From: Rhodoluna limnophila
Lineage (GTDB): Bacteria > Actinomycetota > Actinomycetes > Actinomycetales > Microbacteriaceae
DNA length: 32,378 nt
Assembly: GCA_943326655.2 (NCBI GenBank)
Contig: CALPUC020000001.1
Span: 1-32,378 of the forward strand
Reading direction: 5' to 3'
Shown here: positions 17,060 through 23,840 of the stretch, piece after piece
How the letters are laid out: every line of letters begins with the position of its first letter
Numbering within the stretch: the first letter of the stretch is position 1
Made by a program: the position numbers and the translations under genes
Notes under the pieces: generated by a model
The model's input: only the letters and a program-made list of their open reading frames with translations
What the model was told of the DNA's origin: nothing
Databases searched by the model: none

Positions 17060-17664
17060 TGGACCTCAAGCTAAAGCGCGTCGGGCTTCGATACCTGTTG
17101 CCGATTGTCTCTTTTTCCGCCCTCTTGGCTTCGGTGGTTATTGCCGGACTGAGCCTCAGTTTTCCTGCCAAACAGCAAAAGGTGTTGGTCGCTTCAATCA
17201 GCATCGCAGCGGGCGATGAGATTTCCGAACTTTCCGTGGAGGAAACCGTTTTGCCTCTGGGCAGCTTCATTGATAGTTACCTAACTAGTTTCCAGAGTGG
17301 ATACATCGCAAATACCTCCATCAAGGAGGGCGAACTTATTCCTAAGTCGGCAATCGCCGATCAGGTAGATCCTCGAGTACCTTTTCGCATCAACGGCCTT
17401 CCGCAAATCTCAAAGGCTATCGGCGTTGGCGACCGAGTAGATGTCTGGTCAACGGCTCTGAACACAATGCAGGTGAGTGCTCCCGAACCCGTGGTGTTCG
17501 GAGCAATTGTGGTGGCCATCGAAAGCAACACGGCGTTGGCCCAGGCAACTACGTCTGTTGAATTACGCATTAATCCCGATTACCTAGAACCGTTATTGTT
17601 GGCCACCGACTCCAATCACAGGATTTCCCTAATCCTCCAAGAGACCCTGAGTGATTTCAATTGA
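17059..17664 (+). CDS. SAF-domain membrane protein (CpaB/RcpC-like)
   Basis: A 201-residue protein with one N-terminal membrane segment (about 12-34) and the rest probably outside. Residues about 40-105 form a SAF domain: VLVASISIAAGDEISE, then a GSFIDSYL linker and the KEGELIPKSAI element typical of CpaB/FlgA-type SAF domains. A second beta-rich part follows (GDRVDVWSTALN to IVVAIES). CpaB proteins support Flp pilus secretins in Tad systems, but no other pilus gene is visible here. GTG 17059 overlaps the previous gene by one base; the stop overlaps the next gene's TTG as TTGA. Localisation is inferred; the molecular role is unknown. Confidence 0.82.
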   Translation: MDLKLKRVGLRYLLPIVSFSALLASVVIAGLSLSFPAKQQKVLVASISIAAGDEISELSVEETVLPLGSFIDSYLTSFQSGYIANTSIKEGELIPKSAIADQVDPRVPFRINGLPQISKAIGVGDRVDVWSTALNTMQVSAPEPVVFGAIVVAIESNTALAQATTSVELRINPDYLEPLLLATDSNHRISLILQETLSDFN

Positions 17665-18491
17665 CGACTACGCTGATTCGTAGCCGCGTCAAGACTCCTA
17701 CGATTGCGGCAAACGCGTGCCAGGTTCTCACGGTGTTTGGTCCAACCGGGTCGACCGGTAAGAGTTCACTGGCTCTCAACCTCGCCTACGAGTTTGCTGA
17801 GCTGGGTAAGAGGGTGCTGCTGGTAGACCTAGACACTCATTCGCCATCATTAGCTCACCGGCTAGGGATTCAAGAACCTTCGGCCGCCCTAGCCGGGAGC
17901 GCCAGGCTTATCCGACAGGGAAGATTTGATCTCGAGCAGCTAAACCGCCTGACTATTCAGGTGAAGCATCGAAAAGCAACTTTTCGAGTTCTCACTGGGC
18001 TGCCATCACCTCGCCGATGGCCAGAAGTATCTGAAGAAACTGTTTCCCAACTATTGAACGTAGCAAGAAACGAATTCGACCTAGTTCTCATCGACGTAGC
18101 TTCACCTTTGGAACAAAATCTTGTAACTGCCGCTCACCCCACCGAACGAAACACTGCCACGAGATGCGCCCTGGCCAAGAGCGACTACGTTCTAAACGTC
18201 CTCAACGAATCCTCGCTATCACTCTCTCGCCACCTAAACCTTTTTACCGAATTACAAGAATTGCAACCGAAGCAACTGATCATACTTAATCGCTCAGCCC
18301 AGAGACCAGCTATCGTCTCGGCTCTGAAAACTCTCACCAAACAGTCTGTGTTCGCCACCATTCCAGATGACCAACCAGGCTTCGAATTGGCCGAGAGTGA
18401 ACACTTGCCACTTGCGCTGGCCCGAAGGAATTCGCCCGCAAGGAATGCGATTGCCCTTCTCAGCCATAAACTTTTAGAGTGTCCACCCTAA
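17661..18491 (+). CDS. ParA/MinD/CpaE-like P-loop ATPase
   Basis: A 276-residue protein of the SIMIBI ATPase class. The P-loop is FGPTGSTGKSS (26-36), followed by LALNLAYEFAELGKRVLLVDLDTHSP, the A' region with the conserved Asp, and a later FDLVLIDVASP Walker B strand. The signature lysine of the usual KGGxGKT is Thr here. Similar GPxGxxGK/R forms occur in actinobacterial CpaE-like proteins as I recall. The TTG start overlaps the SAF gene by four bases and the stop overlaps pdtaS by 13 bases. This gene set suggests a membrane-site positioning or secretion-related switch rather than plasmid partition, since no ParB or parS site was seen nearby. Confidence 0.82.
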   Translation: MTTTLIRSRVKTPTIAANACQVLTVFGPTGSTGKSSLALNLAYEFAELGKRVLLVDLDTHSPSLAHRLGIQEPSAALAGSARLIRQGRFDLEQLNRLTIQVKHRKATFRVLTGLPSPRRWPEVSEETVSQLLNVARNEFDLVLIDVASPLEQNLVTAAHPTERNTATRCALAKSDYVLNVLNESSLSLSRHLNLFTELQELQPKQLIILNRSAQRPAIVSALKTLTKQSVFATIPDDQPGFELAESEHLPLALARRNSPARNAIALLSHKLLECPP

Positions 18492-19957
18492 ACCAGTTGA
18501 TTTCAAAACGCGGGAAGCTACCCAACAGTGATGTTGAGTGGCTGAATCTGCTAGTCGGCGACTGGCAGCTGGTAGCCGACCTCGTCAATTGTGATTTGGT
18601 GCTGTGGGTTCAATCAAAGGACGAAAAAGACTTCATTGCCGCCGCTCATTCAAGACCTTCTAGCGCAGGAACCCTCTTCTACCGCGACATCACTGGCGAG
18701 CCGCCAGCAAAACTTTGGGCCAAGCAAGTTTCGAAGGCATTCACATCAGGAACTCACCAAGACCTTCCAGTGCCCGACAACTACGACGGAATATCGATGC
18801 GAATTCGCGCTGTCCCGGTGCGCAGGCGTCTCAAGGCGAACCAGAACTTGTTCTCAGACCCAATCGCCGTGGTCACCGTTCACACCAACCTCAGCGAAGT
18901 GCGCGACCCCACCAAGCAACGAATCAACTTCCGCAATGTGGGCAACGAACTCTTGGAAATGATCGAAGAGGGAAGCTATCCCGATTTTCAGAACGCCACC
19001 GGTTCCAAGCGAGGCGCACCTCGAGCCAACGACGGGCTCCTAATCCTTGATGAAACCGACACCGTTACTTTTGCCAGCCCAAATGCACTAAGCGCATTCA
19101 ATCGCTTTGGAATTGCCGGTGAGTTGGTTGGTCAGAATCTACAACTAGCCATGGAAAAGGCGTTCGGGAAAAAGCTTCGTTCTGATGAGGACCTCGCAGT
19201 AGTGGTAAACGGCCGAGCTCCCTGGCGAGCAGATGCCCAAGGACCGACCATGACCCTGAGCCTTCGAGCCGTGCCACTCAAGAGCAATAACGAGCGAACC
19301 GGTGCAATCATCATGTGCCGCGATGTTTCAGAACTGAGGCGGCAAGAGCGTGAACTAATTACCAAAGACGCCACAATTCGCGAGATTCATCACCGCGTGA
19401 AGAACAACCTGCAAACCGTTGCCAGCCTGCTACGCATCCAAGCGAGGAGAACCGATAGTGACGAAGCCAAAGACGCTCTAGACCAGGCCATGCGTCGCGT
19501 GGCGGCTATTGCGCTCGTTCACGACACCCTGTCCACCGGCCTCAGCCAAGAAGTTAACTTTGATGAGGTTTTCGATCGGGTGCTCAAACTGACGTCAGAG
19601 GTTGCAGCAACCTCCGGCACCAGCGTGAAAACAATCATCGACGGTAAATTTGGTCAATTGCCGAGTGAGAAGGCAACCAGCCTAGCCATGGCAATCACTG
19701 AAATCGTCACCAACGCGGTTCAGCACGGATTGGCAAACGCTTCCGGTGTGGTGCATGTTAGCGCCGAGCGCAAAGGAAAAAAACTAACAGTGACTATCTC
19801 CGACAATGGCAAAGGCCTACCGGACAAAAAACTTCAGGAAGGCCTTGGCACGAGTATTGTGAAATCGCTCATCGAGGGCGAACTTCGGGGGAGTATCAAC
19901 TGGTTTTCGCCAAAAGAGGGCGGCACCAGAGTGGTAGTTGAATTACCGCTCAGCTAG
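18479..19957 (+). CDS. pdtaS: Two-component sensor histidine kinase PdtaS
   Basis: A 492-residue soluble kinase without membrane segments. An N-terminal GAF-like domain (about 25-140) and a PAS domain (about 183-285) precede a HisKA_2-type region, REIHHRVKNNLQTV (301-314; His304/His305 candidates for phosphorylation), and an ATPase domain with ITEIVTNAVQHG and ISDNGKGLPDK. This matches PdtaS (Rv3220c), which phosphorylates the RNA-binding antiterminator PdtaR. No PdtaR gene is in the window. GTG 18479 lies inside the ParA-like gene. As in mycobacteria, whiB1 is the convergent neighbour, here overlapping by eight bases. Confidence 0.92.
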   Translation: MSTLNQLISKRGKLPNSDVEWLNLLVGDWQLVADLVNCDLVLWVQSKDEKDFIAAAHSRPSSAGTLFYRDITGEPPAKLWAKQVSKAFTSGTHQDLPVPDNYDGISMRIRAVPVRRRLKANQNLFSDPIAVVTVHTNLSEVRDPTKQRINFRNVGNELLEMIEEGSYPDFQNATGSKRGAPRANDGLLILDETDTVTFASPNALSAFNRFGIAGELVGQNLQLAMEKAFGKKLRSDEDLAVVVNGRAPWRADAQGPTMTLSLRAVPLKSNNERTGAIIMCRDVSELRRQERELITKDATIREIHHRVKNNLQTVASLLRIQARRTDSDEAKDALDQAMRRVAAIALVHDTLSTGLSQEVNFDEVFDRVLKLTSEVAATSGTSVKTIIDGKFGQLPSEKATSLAMAITEIVTNAVQHGLANASGVVHVSAERKGKKLTVTISDNGKGLPDKKLQEGLGTSIVKSLIEGELRGSINWFSPKEGGTRVVVELPLS

Positions 19958-20204
19958 CGCGGCGAGCACGAGCATACTTGCGCTTTAGCGACTTACGCTC
20001 GTCTTCGGAAAGCCCACCCCAAATGCCGGTGTCCTGGTTCTCTTTGATCGAGTACTCAAGGCAGCTGGTGGAAACAGCGCATTCGCGACAGATGGCTTTG
20101 GCCTGGTCGATTTGGTCAACCGCTGGCCCGGTGTTGCCAACCGGGAAGAATAGCTCAGGGTCTTCGGTGAGACATTTAGCTTCATCTTGCCAGTGCATAT
20201 CCAT
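19950..20204 (-). CDS. whiB1: WhiB1-type iron-sulfur regulator
   Basis: An 84-residue WhiB-family protein with cysteines 11, 39, 42 and 48 to hold a [4Fe-4S] cluster and the GIWGGLSEDERKSLKRK turn plus basic tail. The short form and the DEAKCLTEDPELFFP start match WhiB1 (Rv3219), an essential NO-sensitive transcription factor that binds the primary sigma factor in mycobacteria. AAAGGAAT at 20211-20218 provides a ribosome binding site. It converges on pdtaS with an eight-base overlap, the same neighbour as in Mycobacterium. A second WhiB (whiB2 at 1771) lies in the same window. Confidence 0.92.
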   Translation of the reverse strand: MDMHWQDEAKCLTEDPELFFPVGNTGPAVDQIDQAKAICRECAVSTSCLEYSIKENQDTGIWGGLSEDERKSLKRKYARARRAS

Positions 20205-20266
20205 GCGGTTATTCCTTTATCTAGAACTAAAAATAAAAACAAAAAACCAAAGTAACTAAGGCTTTT

Positions 20267-20362
20267 AGTGGGTAGAAACTGAAGGGTGTTTTACTCTTGA
20301 TAAGAGATTTGAAACCTTTGTTTCCTCTCTAAATCGTTTCACAGAACCACCCACTTATCAAG
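20267..20362. promoter_or_regulatory. Opposed repeats in the whiB1 upstream region
   Basis: In the 181-base divergent region, CTTGATAAG at 20296-20304 recurs in opposite orientation as CTTATCAAG at 20354-20362. AGTGGGT at 20267-20273 recurs inverted as ACCCACT at 20349-20355. The first 9-mer extends to CTCTT-GAT-AAGAG (20294-20306), a perfect 5-base dyad. These look like paired operator sites for a shared regulator; none is recognised. Confidence 0.4.
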
Positions 20363-20385
20363 ACCCAATTTCTTAGGACGAGCGC

Positions 20386-20766
20386 ATGCCGAGCAATAAG
20401 CCTTTCCAGTTCGCTCTAGCCTTAGCCTCCATCGAAGTTGTAACGGCCGCCGCCGTAACCCTCTACTTTTCTTACGGCCTTGTCACCAATCAGGCAAGAG
20501 ACTTCTTAGTGCTCCTCTCGATAGTCGTCCTCATGGCTGGCACGACAGCCTTCCTGGCAGCTGCAACAAAAGCCTTTTACGATCGAAAGCGCTGGGGGAG
20601 ATCCGCACTTATTTTCTGGCAGTTTCTTCAAATCACACTCGGTTGGGGTTCAGTCGAAGGCCAGAGCGGCATTCTGTGGCTTGGAATCACGATCTTCGCG
20701 GTTTCGGGCGTCACAGCGCTTCTTCTTTTTTCCAAACCGGTGGCTAGACTTTTCGAAGAAGAGTAA
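20386..20766 (+). CDS. Small integral membrane protein (Rv3217c-like position)
   Basis: A 126-residue protein with four hydrophobic segments at about 10-32, 41-62, 75-90 and 95-116, and short polar ends (basic loop FYDRKRWGR between the second and third). AGGA at 20375-20378 lies at suitable distance from the ATG. A small membrane protein is found near whiB1 in other actinobacteria (compare Rv3217c), so this is probably the same conserved gene; function is unknown. The next gene, a small lipoprotein, follows after 23 bases, so the two are likely one transcript. Confidence 0.78.
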   Translation: MPSNKPFQFALALASIEVVTAAAVTLYFSYGLVTNQARDFLVLLSIVVLMAGTTAFLAAATKAFYDRKRWGRSALIFWQFLQITLGWGSVEGQSGILWLGITIFAVSGVTALLLFSKPVARLFEEE

Positions 20767-20789
20767 ACACCAAACGAGCAGGAGAACAA

Positions 20790-21068
20790 TTGAAGAAAAT
20801 CATCGGCGCACTGGCTTTATCAACTCTTGCTCTAAGCCTCACCGGTTGCAGCTTCATCCAAGAATCCGCAGTGTCGTCAGCTTCATATGAAGCCGGTAAG
20901 TTGTTTGCCAACGCCATCCCCGCCGATCAGCTCGAAACCCTAAACATCACTAACCCCGCAACCTTCTGCGACGAGTATTCGAAGATCGCTGAGGGAGCGG
21001 CAACAGTTGAAGGCTTCTCCGCGTCAGAATTTACTCGCGGTTGCACCGAGGCTTTTGAAGCCAAATAA
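20790..21068 (+). CDS. Small secreted lipoprotein
   Basis: A 92-residue protein with an N-terminal signal (MKK, hydrophobic stretch) and lipobox LTGC with Cys20, so it should be lipid-anchored on the outer membrane face. The mature part is about 72 residues, acidic, mostly helical and contains two cysteines (60 and 85) that could form a disulfide. TTG 20790 is the start, supported by GGAG at 20781-20784. Length and hydrophobic core are unlike random frames, and codon use resembles the neighbours. I do not recognise the family. Converges on bcp with three bases between stops. Confidence 0.75.
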   Translation: MKKIIGALALSTLALSLTGCSFIQESAVSSASYEAGKLFANAIPADQLETLNITNPATFCDEYSKIAEGAATVEGFSASEFTRGCTEAFEAK

Positions 21069-21071
21069 CTA

Positions 21072-21542
21072 CTAAAGACCAATTAGCTTCTTTAGCATAT
21101 CCACGTGACCGGTTGCCTTCACGTTGTATAGCGCCAACTGAACGACGCCTTTTTCATCCACCACAAAAGTTGAACGAAGAACACCTTCGTATTCGCGACC
21201 ATACATTTTCTTGAGTCCGTATGCTCCGTAAGCCTTGTGCACCGAGAGATCCTCATCAGACAGCAGATCAAATCGCAAAGCCTGATCCTTCACAAACTTC
21301 AACAGTTTCGCGGGCTTATCCGGCGAAATCCCAACCACAGCATAGCCAGCGGCGGTAAACACATTCAGAGACTCCTCGAAGTCGCAGGCCTCCTTGGTGC
21401 ATCCAGGAGTGGCAGCTGCTGGGTAAAAGTAAACAATCACTTTTTTACCAGCCAAAGAAGCCAACGAAACGGCCTCATTGTTCTGGTTTGGAAGGGTAAA
21501 TGCAGGAGCCTTGACTCCACTGTCTAAACGAACGTCACTCAT
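21072..21542 (-). CDS. bcp: Thioredoxin-dependent peroxiredoxin (Bcp/PrxQ)
   Basis: A 156-residue thiol peroxidase that reduces hydrogen peroxide and alkyl hydroperoxides. The active-site segment TPGCTKEACDF places the peroxidatic Cys48 and the resolving Cys53 five apart, the alpha-type Bcp arrangement. The preceding YFYPAA strand and later RSTFVVDEKGVV strand are typical. TAGGCT sits six bases upstream of ATG 21542 on the minus strand, consistent with a leaderless message. It is transcribed away from the tRNA gene. Confidence 0.95.
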   Translation of the reverse strand: MSDVRLDSGVKAPAFTLPNQNNEAVSLASLAGKKVIVYFYPAAATPGCTKEACDFEESLNVFTAAGYAVVGISPDKPAKLLKFVKDQALRFDLLSDEDLSVHKAYGAYGLKKMYGREYEGVLRSTFVVDEKGVVQLALYNVKATGHVDMLKKLIGL

Positions 21543-21548
21543 AGCAAT

Positions 21549-21554
21549 AGCCTA
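21549..21554 (-). promoter_or_regulatory. Candidate -10 box for leaderless bcp
   Basis: Minus-strand TAGGCT is followed by six bases and the bcp ATG, with no ribosome binding site. It lies next to the candidate -35 box of the divergent tRNA promoter. Confidence 0.4.
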
Positions 21555-21558
21555 GCGT

Positions 21559-21587
21559 TTGCCTAGTCAAACATCCTTTGGTAATGT
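21559..21587 (+). promoter_or_regulatory. Promoter for tRNA-Lys
   Basis: TTGCCT at 21559-21564 and TAATGT at 21582-21587 are separated by 17 bases, a good match to a primary sigma factor promoter. It lies about 25 bases before the tRNA, so transcription would begin near 21594. Confidence 0.5.
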
Positions 21588-21612
21588 TGGAACTCGTTGC
21601 CAAAAACAACTA

Positions 21613-21685
21613 GCACCTCTAGCTCAATCGGCAGAGCAACTGACTCTTAATCAGTGGGTTCTCGGTTCAAGTCCGAGGGGGTGCA
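21613..21685 (+). tRNA. tRNA-Lys (anticodon CTT)
   Basis: The cloverleaf is complete. Acceptor GCACCTC pairs with GGGGTGC (one T-G wobble). The D arm lies in AGCTCAATCGGCAGAGC. The anticodon stem ACTGA/TCAGT encloses loop CTCTTAA with anticodon CTT. The T arm is CTCGG-TTCAAGT-CCGAG. The discriminator base is A21685 and no CCA is encoded. It reads AAG lysine codons. Confidence 0.96.
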
Positions 21686-21687
21686 CG

Positions 21688-21723
21688 AAATCCCGGTTCC
21701 TTCTCACGAGGACCGGGATTTTC
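21688..21723 (+). terminator. Terminator after tRNA-Lys
   Basis: AAATCCCGGT pairs with ACCGGGATTT, with further GGA pairing near the loop, and is followed by TTTTCTTCG. It starts three bases after the tRNA. It also lies just past the stop of the minus-strand hydrolase gene, so it may terminate both transcripts. Confidence 0.8.
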
Positions 21724-21735
21724 TTCGTTTCGGGG

Positions 21736-22665
21736 CTAGGCAGCGAGAGCCTTTGCGAGCCAGCCAATTGACCTGGCTAGGTACTCCTTCGAAATCTGAG
21801 CATCCGGGGCCACCCCTTGGAAACTGTGAGGACCACCAGAAACAACGTCTAGCTCGCAGGGGACCCCGGCAGCCTTCAACCTTTCGGCGTATTTTCGATC
21901 TTCTTGATAGAACAACTCGATGTCGCCAACGCCCATCCATGCCGCGGGAAGCCCCTTGAGGTCTTCTCTTCGCGAGGGAGCCGCATAGGCAGAGACTTCA
22001 TCTGTGCCAATCTGAGAGCCAAGATAGCTGCTCCAGCCGGCGAGGTTTAGCTTGTTGTTCCAGACAAAGTGGTCGTCGTCATCTAGTGAGCGGTCGAGCG
22101 CTGTTCTATCGTCGAGCATCGGGCAGAACAACCACTGAGCAATCGGCTGAGTTCCCCCTTCGTCGTGAATTCGAAGCACAGACCCGGCAGCCAGCCCTCC
22201 TCCGGCGCTTTCGCCACCGATTGCCATTCGCTTGATGTCGATGTCGTATTTGGCCGCATTTGATAGCAGCCAGTGCCACGCTTCATTGCAGTCATCGATT
22301 GCAGCTGGGTATGGATTCTCGGGTGCGAGACGGTAATCCGGTGAAACAATGACGATGTTGAGCTCTGTCGCAATTCGCGAGAGTAAAGCGTCGTCTATCT
22401 CTGGCGACCCGATGATCATGCCACCGCCGTGGATGTAGAGCATTGCTCCCTTAGGTCTAGTCGAGACCGGTTTGAAGACTCTGAGTCTTTGCCCACTTGC
22501 AGTTTTTAGCCAGGTGATTGAAACGCCCTCTGGGGCCTTCGCTCGAGGCAAAAGCAGTGGCAGCAGAAATCTGGTCACTTTCCTTCCGAAGTTGCTCTCA
22601 AGGGGGAGTTTTGGGAACGAAGCGACGGCTTTTCTCAGTTCTGGGCGAACGCGATTGATATCCAT
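21736..22665 (-). CDS. Alpha/beta hydrolase, hormone-sensitive lipase family
   Basis: A 309-residue esterase-type hydrolase. The HGGG oxyanion motif is at 79-82, the nucleophile Ser153 in GESAGG, the likely Asp248 in GVGDIELFYQED and His280 in GGPHSF complete a catalytic triad. These define family IV (HSL) carboxylesterases acting on short-chain esters. Start ATG 22665 is supported by AGGAG (22673-22677 on the complement) seven bases away; the longer frame from 22731 lacks such support. It is a single gene between the tRNA terminator and the nrd operon. Substrate unknown. Confidence 0.88.
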   Translation of the reverse strand: MDINRVRPELRKAVASFPKLPLESNFGRKVTRFLLPLLLPRAKAPEGVSITWLKTASGQRLRVFKPVSTRPKGAMLYIHGGGMIIGSPEIDDALLSRIATELNIVIVSPDYRLAPENPYPAAIDDCNEAWHWLLSNAAKYDIDIKRMAIGGESAGGGLAAGSVLRIHDEGGTQPIAQWLFCPMLDDRTALDRSLDDDDHFVWNNKLNLAGWSSYLGSQIGTDEVSAYAAPSRREDLKGLPAAWMGVGDIELFYQEDRKYAERLKAAGVPCELDVVSGGPHSFQGVAPDAQISKEYLARSIGWLAKALAA

Positions 22666-22802
22666 TGTGAATCTCCTAAGCGATTTGTTGCTGTGGCCAC
22701 TAAATTCCGCAAACAGGTTACTTGAGACCATTATGGCTTGCCTGCGCTTCGAACTAGCGGATGCGGAACCCCAAGACCGGCTCTGTTCCGGCAGTGTGTA
22801 GC

Positions 22803-22836
22803 AAAGAGCCCCACAGGTTTCCCTGCAGGGCTCTTT
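22803..22836 (-). terminator. Terminator hairpin after nrdF
   Basis: On the minus strand a 15-base stem (AAAGAGCCC/GGGCTCTTT plus an inner part with two G-T wobbles) closes a GAAA tetraloop. It starts about 13 bases after the nrdF stop. The following T run is only TTT within the stem end, so it may partly depend on other signals. Confidence 0.7.
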
Positions 22837-22848
22837 GAAGAACTTGTA

Positions 22849-23814
22849 CTAGAAGTCCCAGTCGTCGTCCGTGGTCGACTCGTGCTTGCCCATAACGTAG
22901 CTCGAACCAGATCCTGAGAAGAAGTCGTGGTTCTCGTCGGCGTTAGGTGATAGCGCTGAGAGGATGGCAGGGTTTACATCGCAGTCGTCCTTCGGGAACA
23001 GTGCTTCGAAACCAAGGTTCATTAGGGCTTTGTTGGCGTTGTAGTGAAGGAACTTCTTGACGTCTGAGGTTAGGCCCAGTTCGTCGTAGAGATCGGCGGT
23101 GTACTTAACTTCGTTTTCGTAGAGTTCAAGAAGAAGTTCGTAAGCGTAGCTCTTGATCTCTTGCTTGCGTTCTGCGCTTTCGAGGTTGAAAGACTGCTGG
23201 AACTTGTAGCCGATGTAGTAACCGTGGATGGCTTCGTCGCGGATGATCAGACGAATTAGGTCGGCAGTGTTGGTGAGCTTGGCTCGTGATGACCAGTACA
23301 TCGGTAGGTAGAAACCTGAGTAGAACAGGAAGCTTTCCAGAAGGGTTGAAGCCACCTTGCGCTTGAGGGGGTCGTCTCCTCGGTAGTAGCCGAGCACGAT
23401 GTCGGCCTTCTTCTGAAGGTAAGGATTCTCTTCCGACCAGCGGAAAGCCTGCTCGATGTCATCGGTTGAACACAGGGTTGAGAACACGCTCGAGTAGCTC
23501 TTGGCGTGAACGCTCTCCATGAACGCGATGTTGGTGATTACAGCCTCTTCGTGAGGGGTGATGGCGTCTGGCAGTAGTGCTGCGGCGCCAACGGTTCCCT
23601 GGATGGTGTCGAGGAGGGTTAGCCCGGTGAAAACGCGCATGGTTAGCAGCTTTTCGTTGCGCTTTAGGGTTTCCCAAGACTGGATGTCGTTGCTTAGTGG
23701 CACCTTCTCAGGCAGCCAAAAGTTGGAGGTGAGGCGGTTCCACACGTCTAGGTCGATTGGATCTTCGATCTTGTTCCAGTTAACCGGACGAGTGATGGCG
23801 AGCTTCGTGTTCAT
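22849..23814 (-). CDS. nrdF: Class Ib ribonucleoside-diphosphate reductase, beta subunit
   Basis: A 321-residue ferritin-like subunit that makes the tyrosyl radical with a dimanganese (or diiron) centre. Likely ligands are Asp69 (LTLLDTIQG), Glu100 and His103 (FMESVHAKSY), plus the later Glu and RDEAIHGYY Glu/His; the radical Tyr107 follows in KSYSSVF. The presence of nrdI and nrdH upstream supports the Mn-dependent class Ib type. The C-terminal tail ends in acidic residues plus DWDF, which docks into NrdE. It lies 26 bases after nrdE. Confidence 0.97.
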   Translation of the reverse strand: MNTKLAITRPVNWNKIEDPIDLDVWNRLTSNFWLPEKVPLSNDIQSWETLKRNEKLLTMRVFTGLTLLDTIQGTVGAAALLPDAITPHEEAVITNIAFMESVHAKSYSSVFSTLCSTDDIEQAFRWSEENPYLQKKADIVLGYYRGDDPLKRKVASTLLESFLFYSGFYLPMYWSSRAKLTNTADLIRLIIRDEAIHGYYIGYKFQQSFNLESAERKQEIKSYAYELLLELYENEVKYTADLYDELGLTSDVKKFLHYNANKALMNLGFEALFPKDDCDVNPAILSALSPNADENHDFFSGSGSSYVMGKHESTTDDDWDF

Positions 23815-23840
23815 GTCGGAATCTTTCTGTCGGGTTGGGT

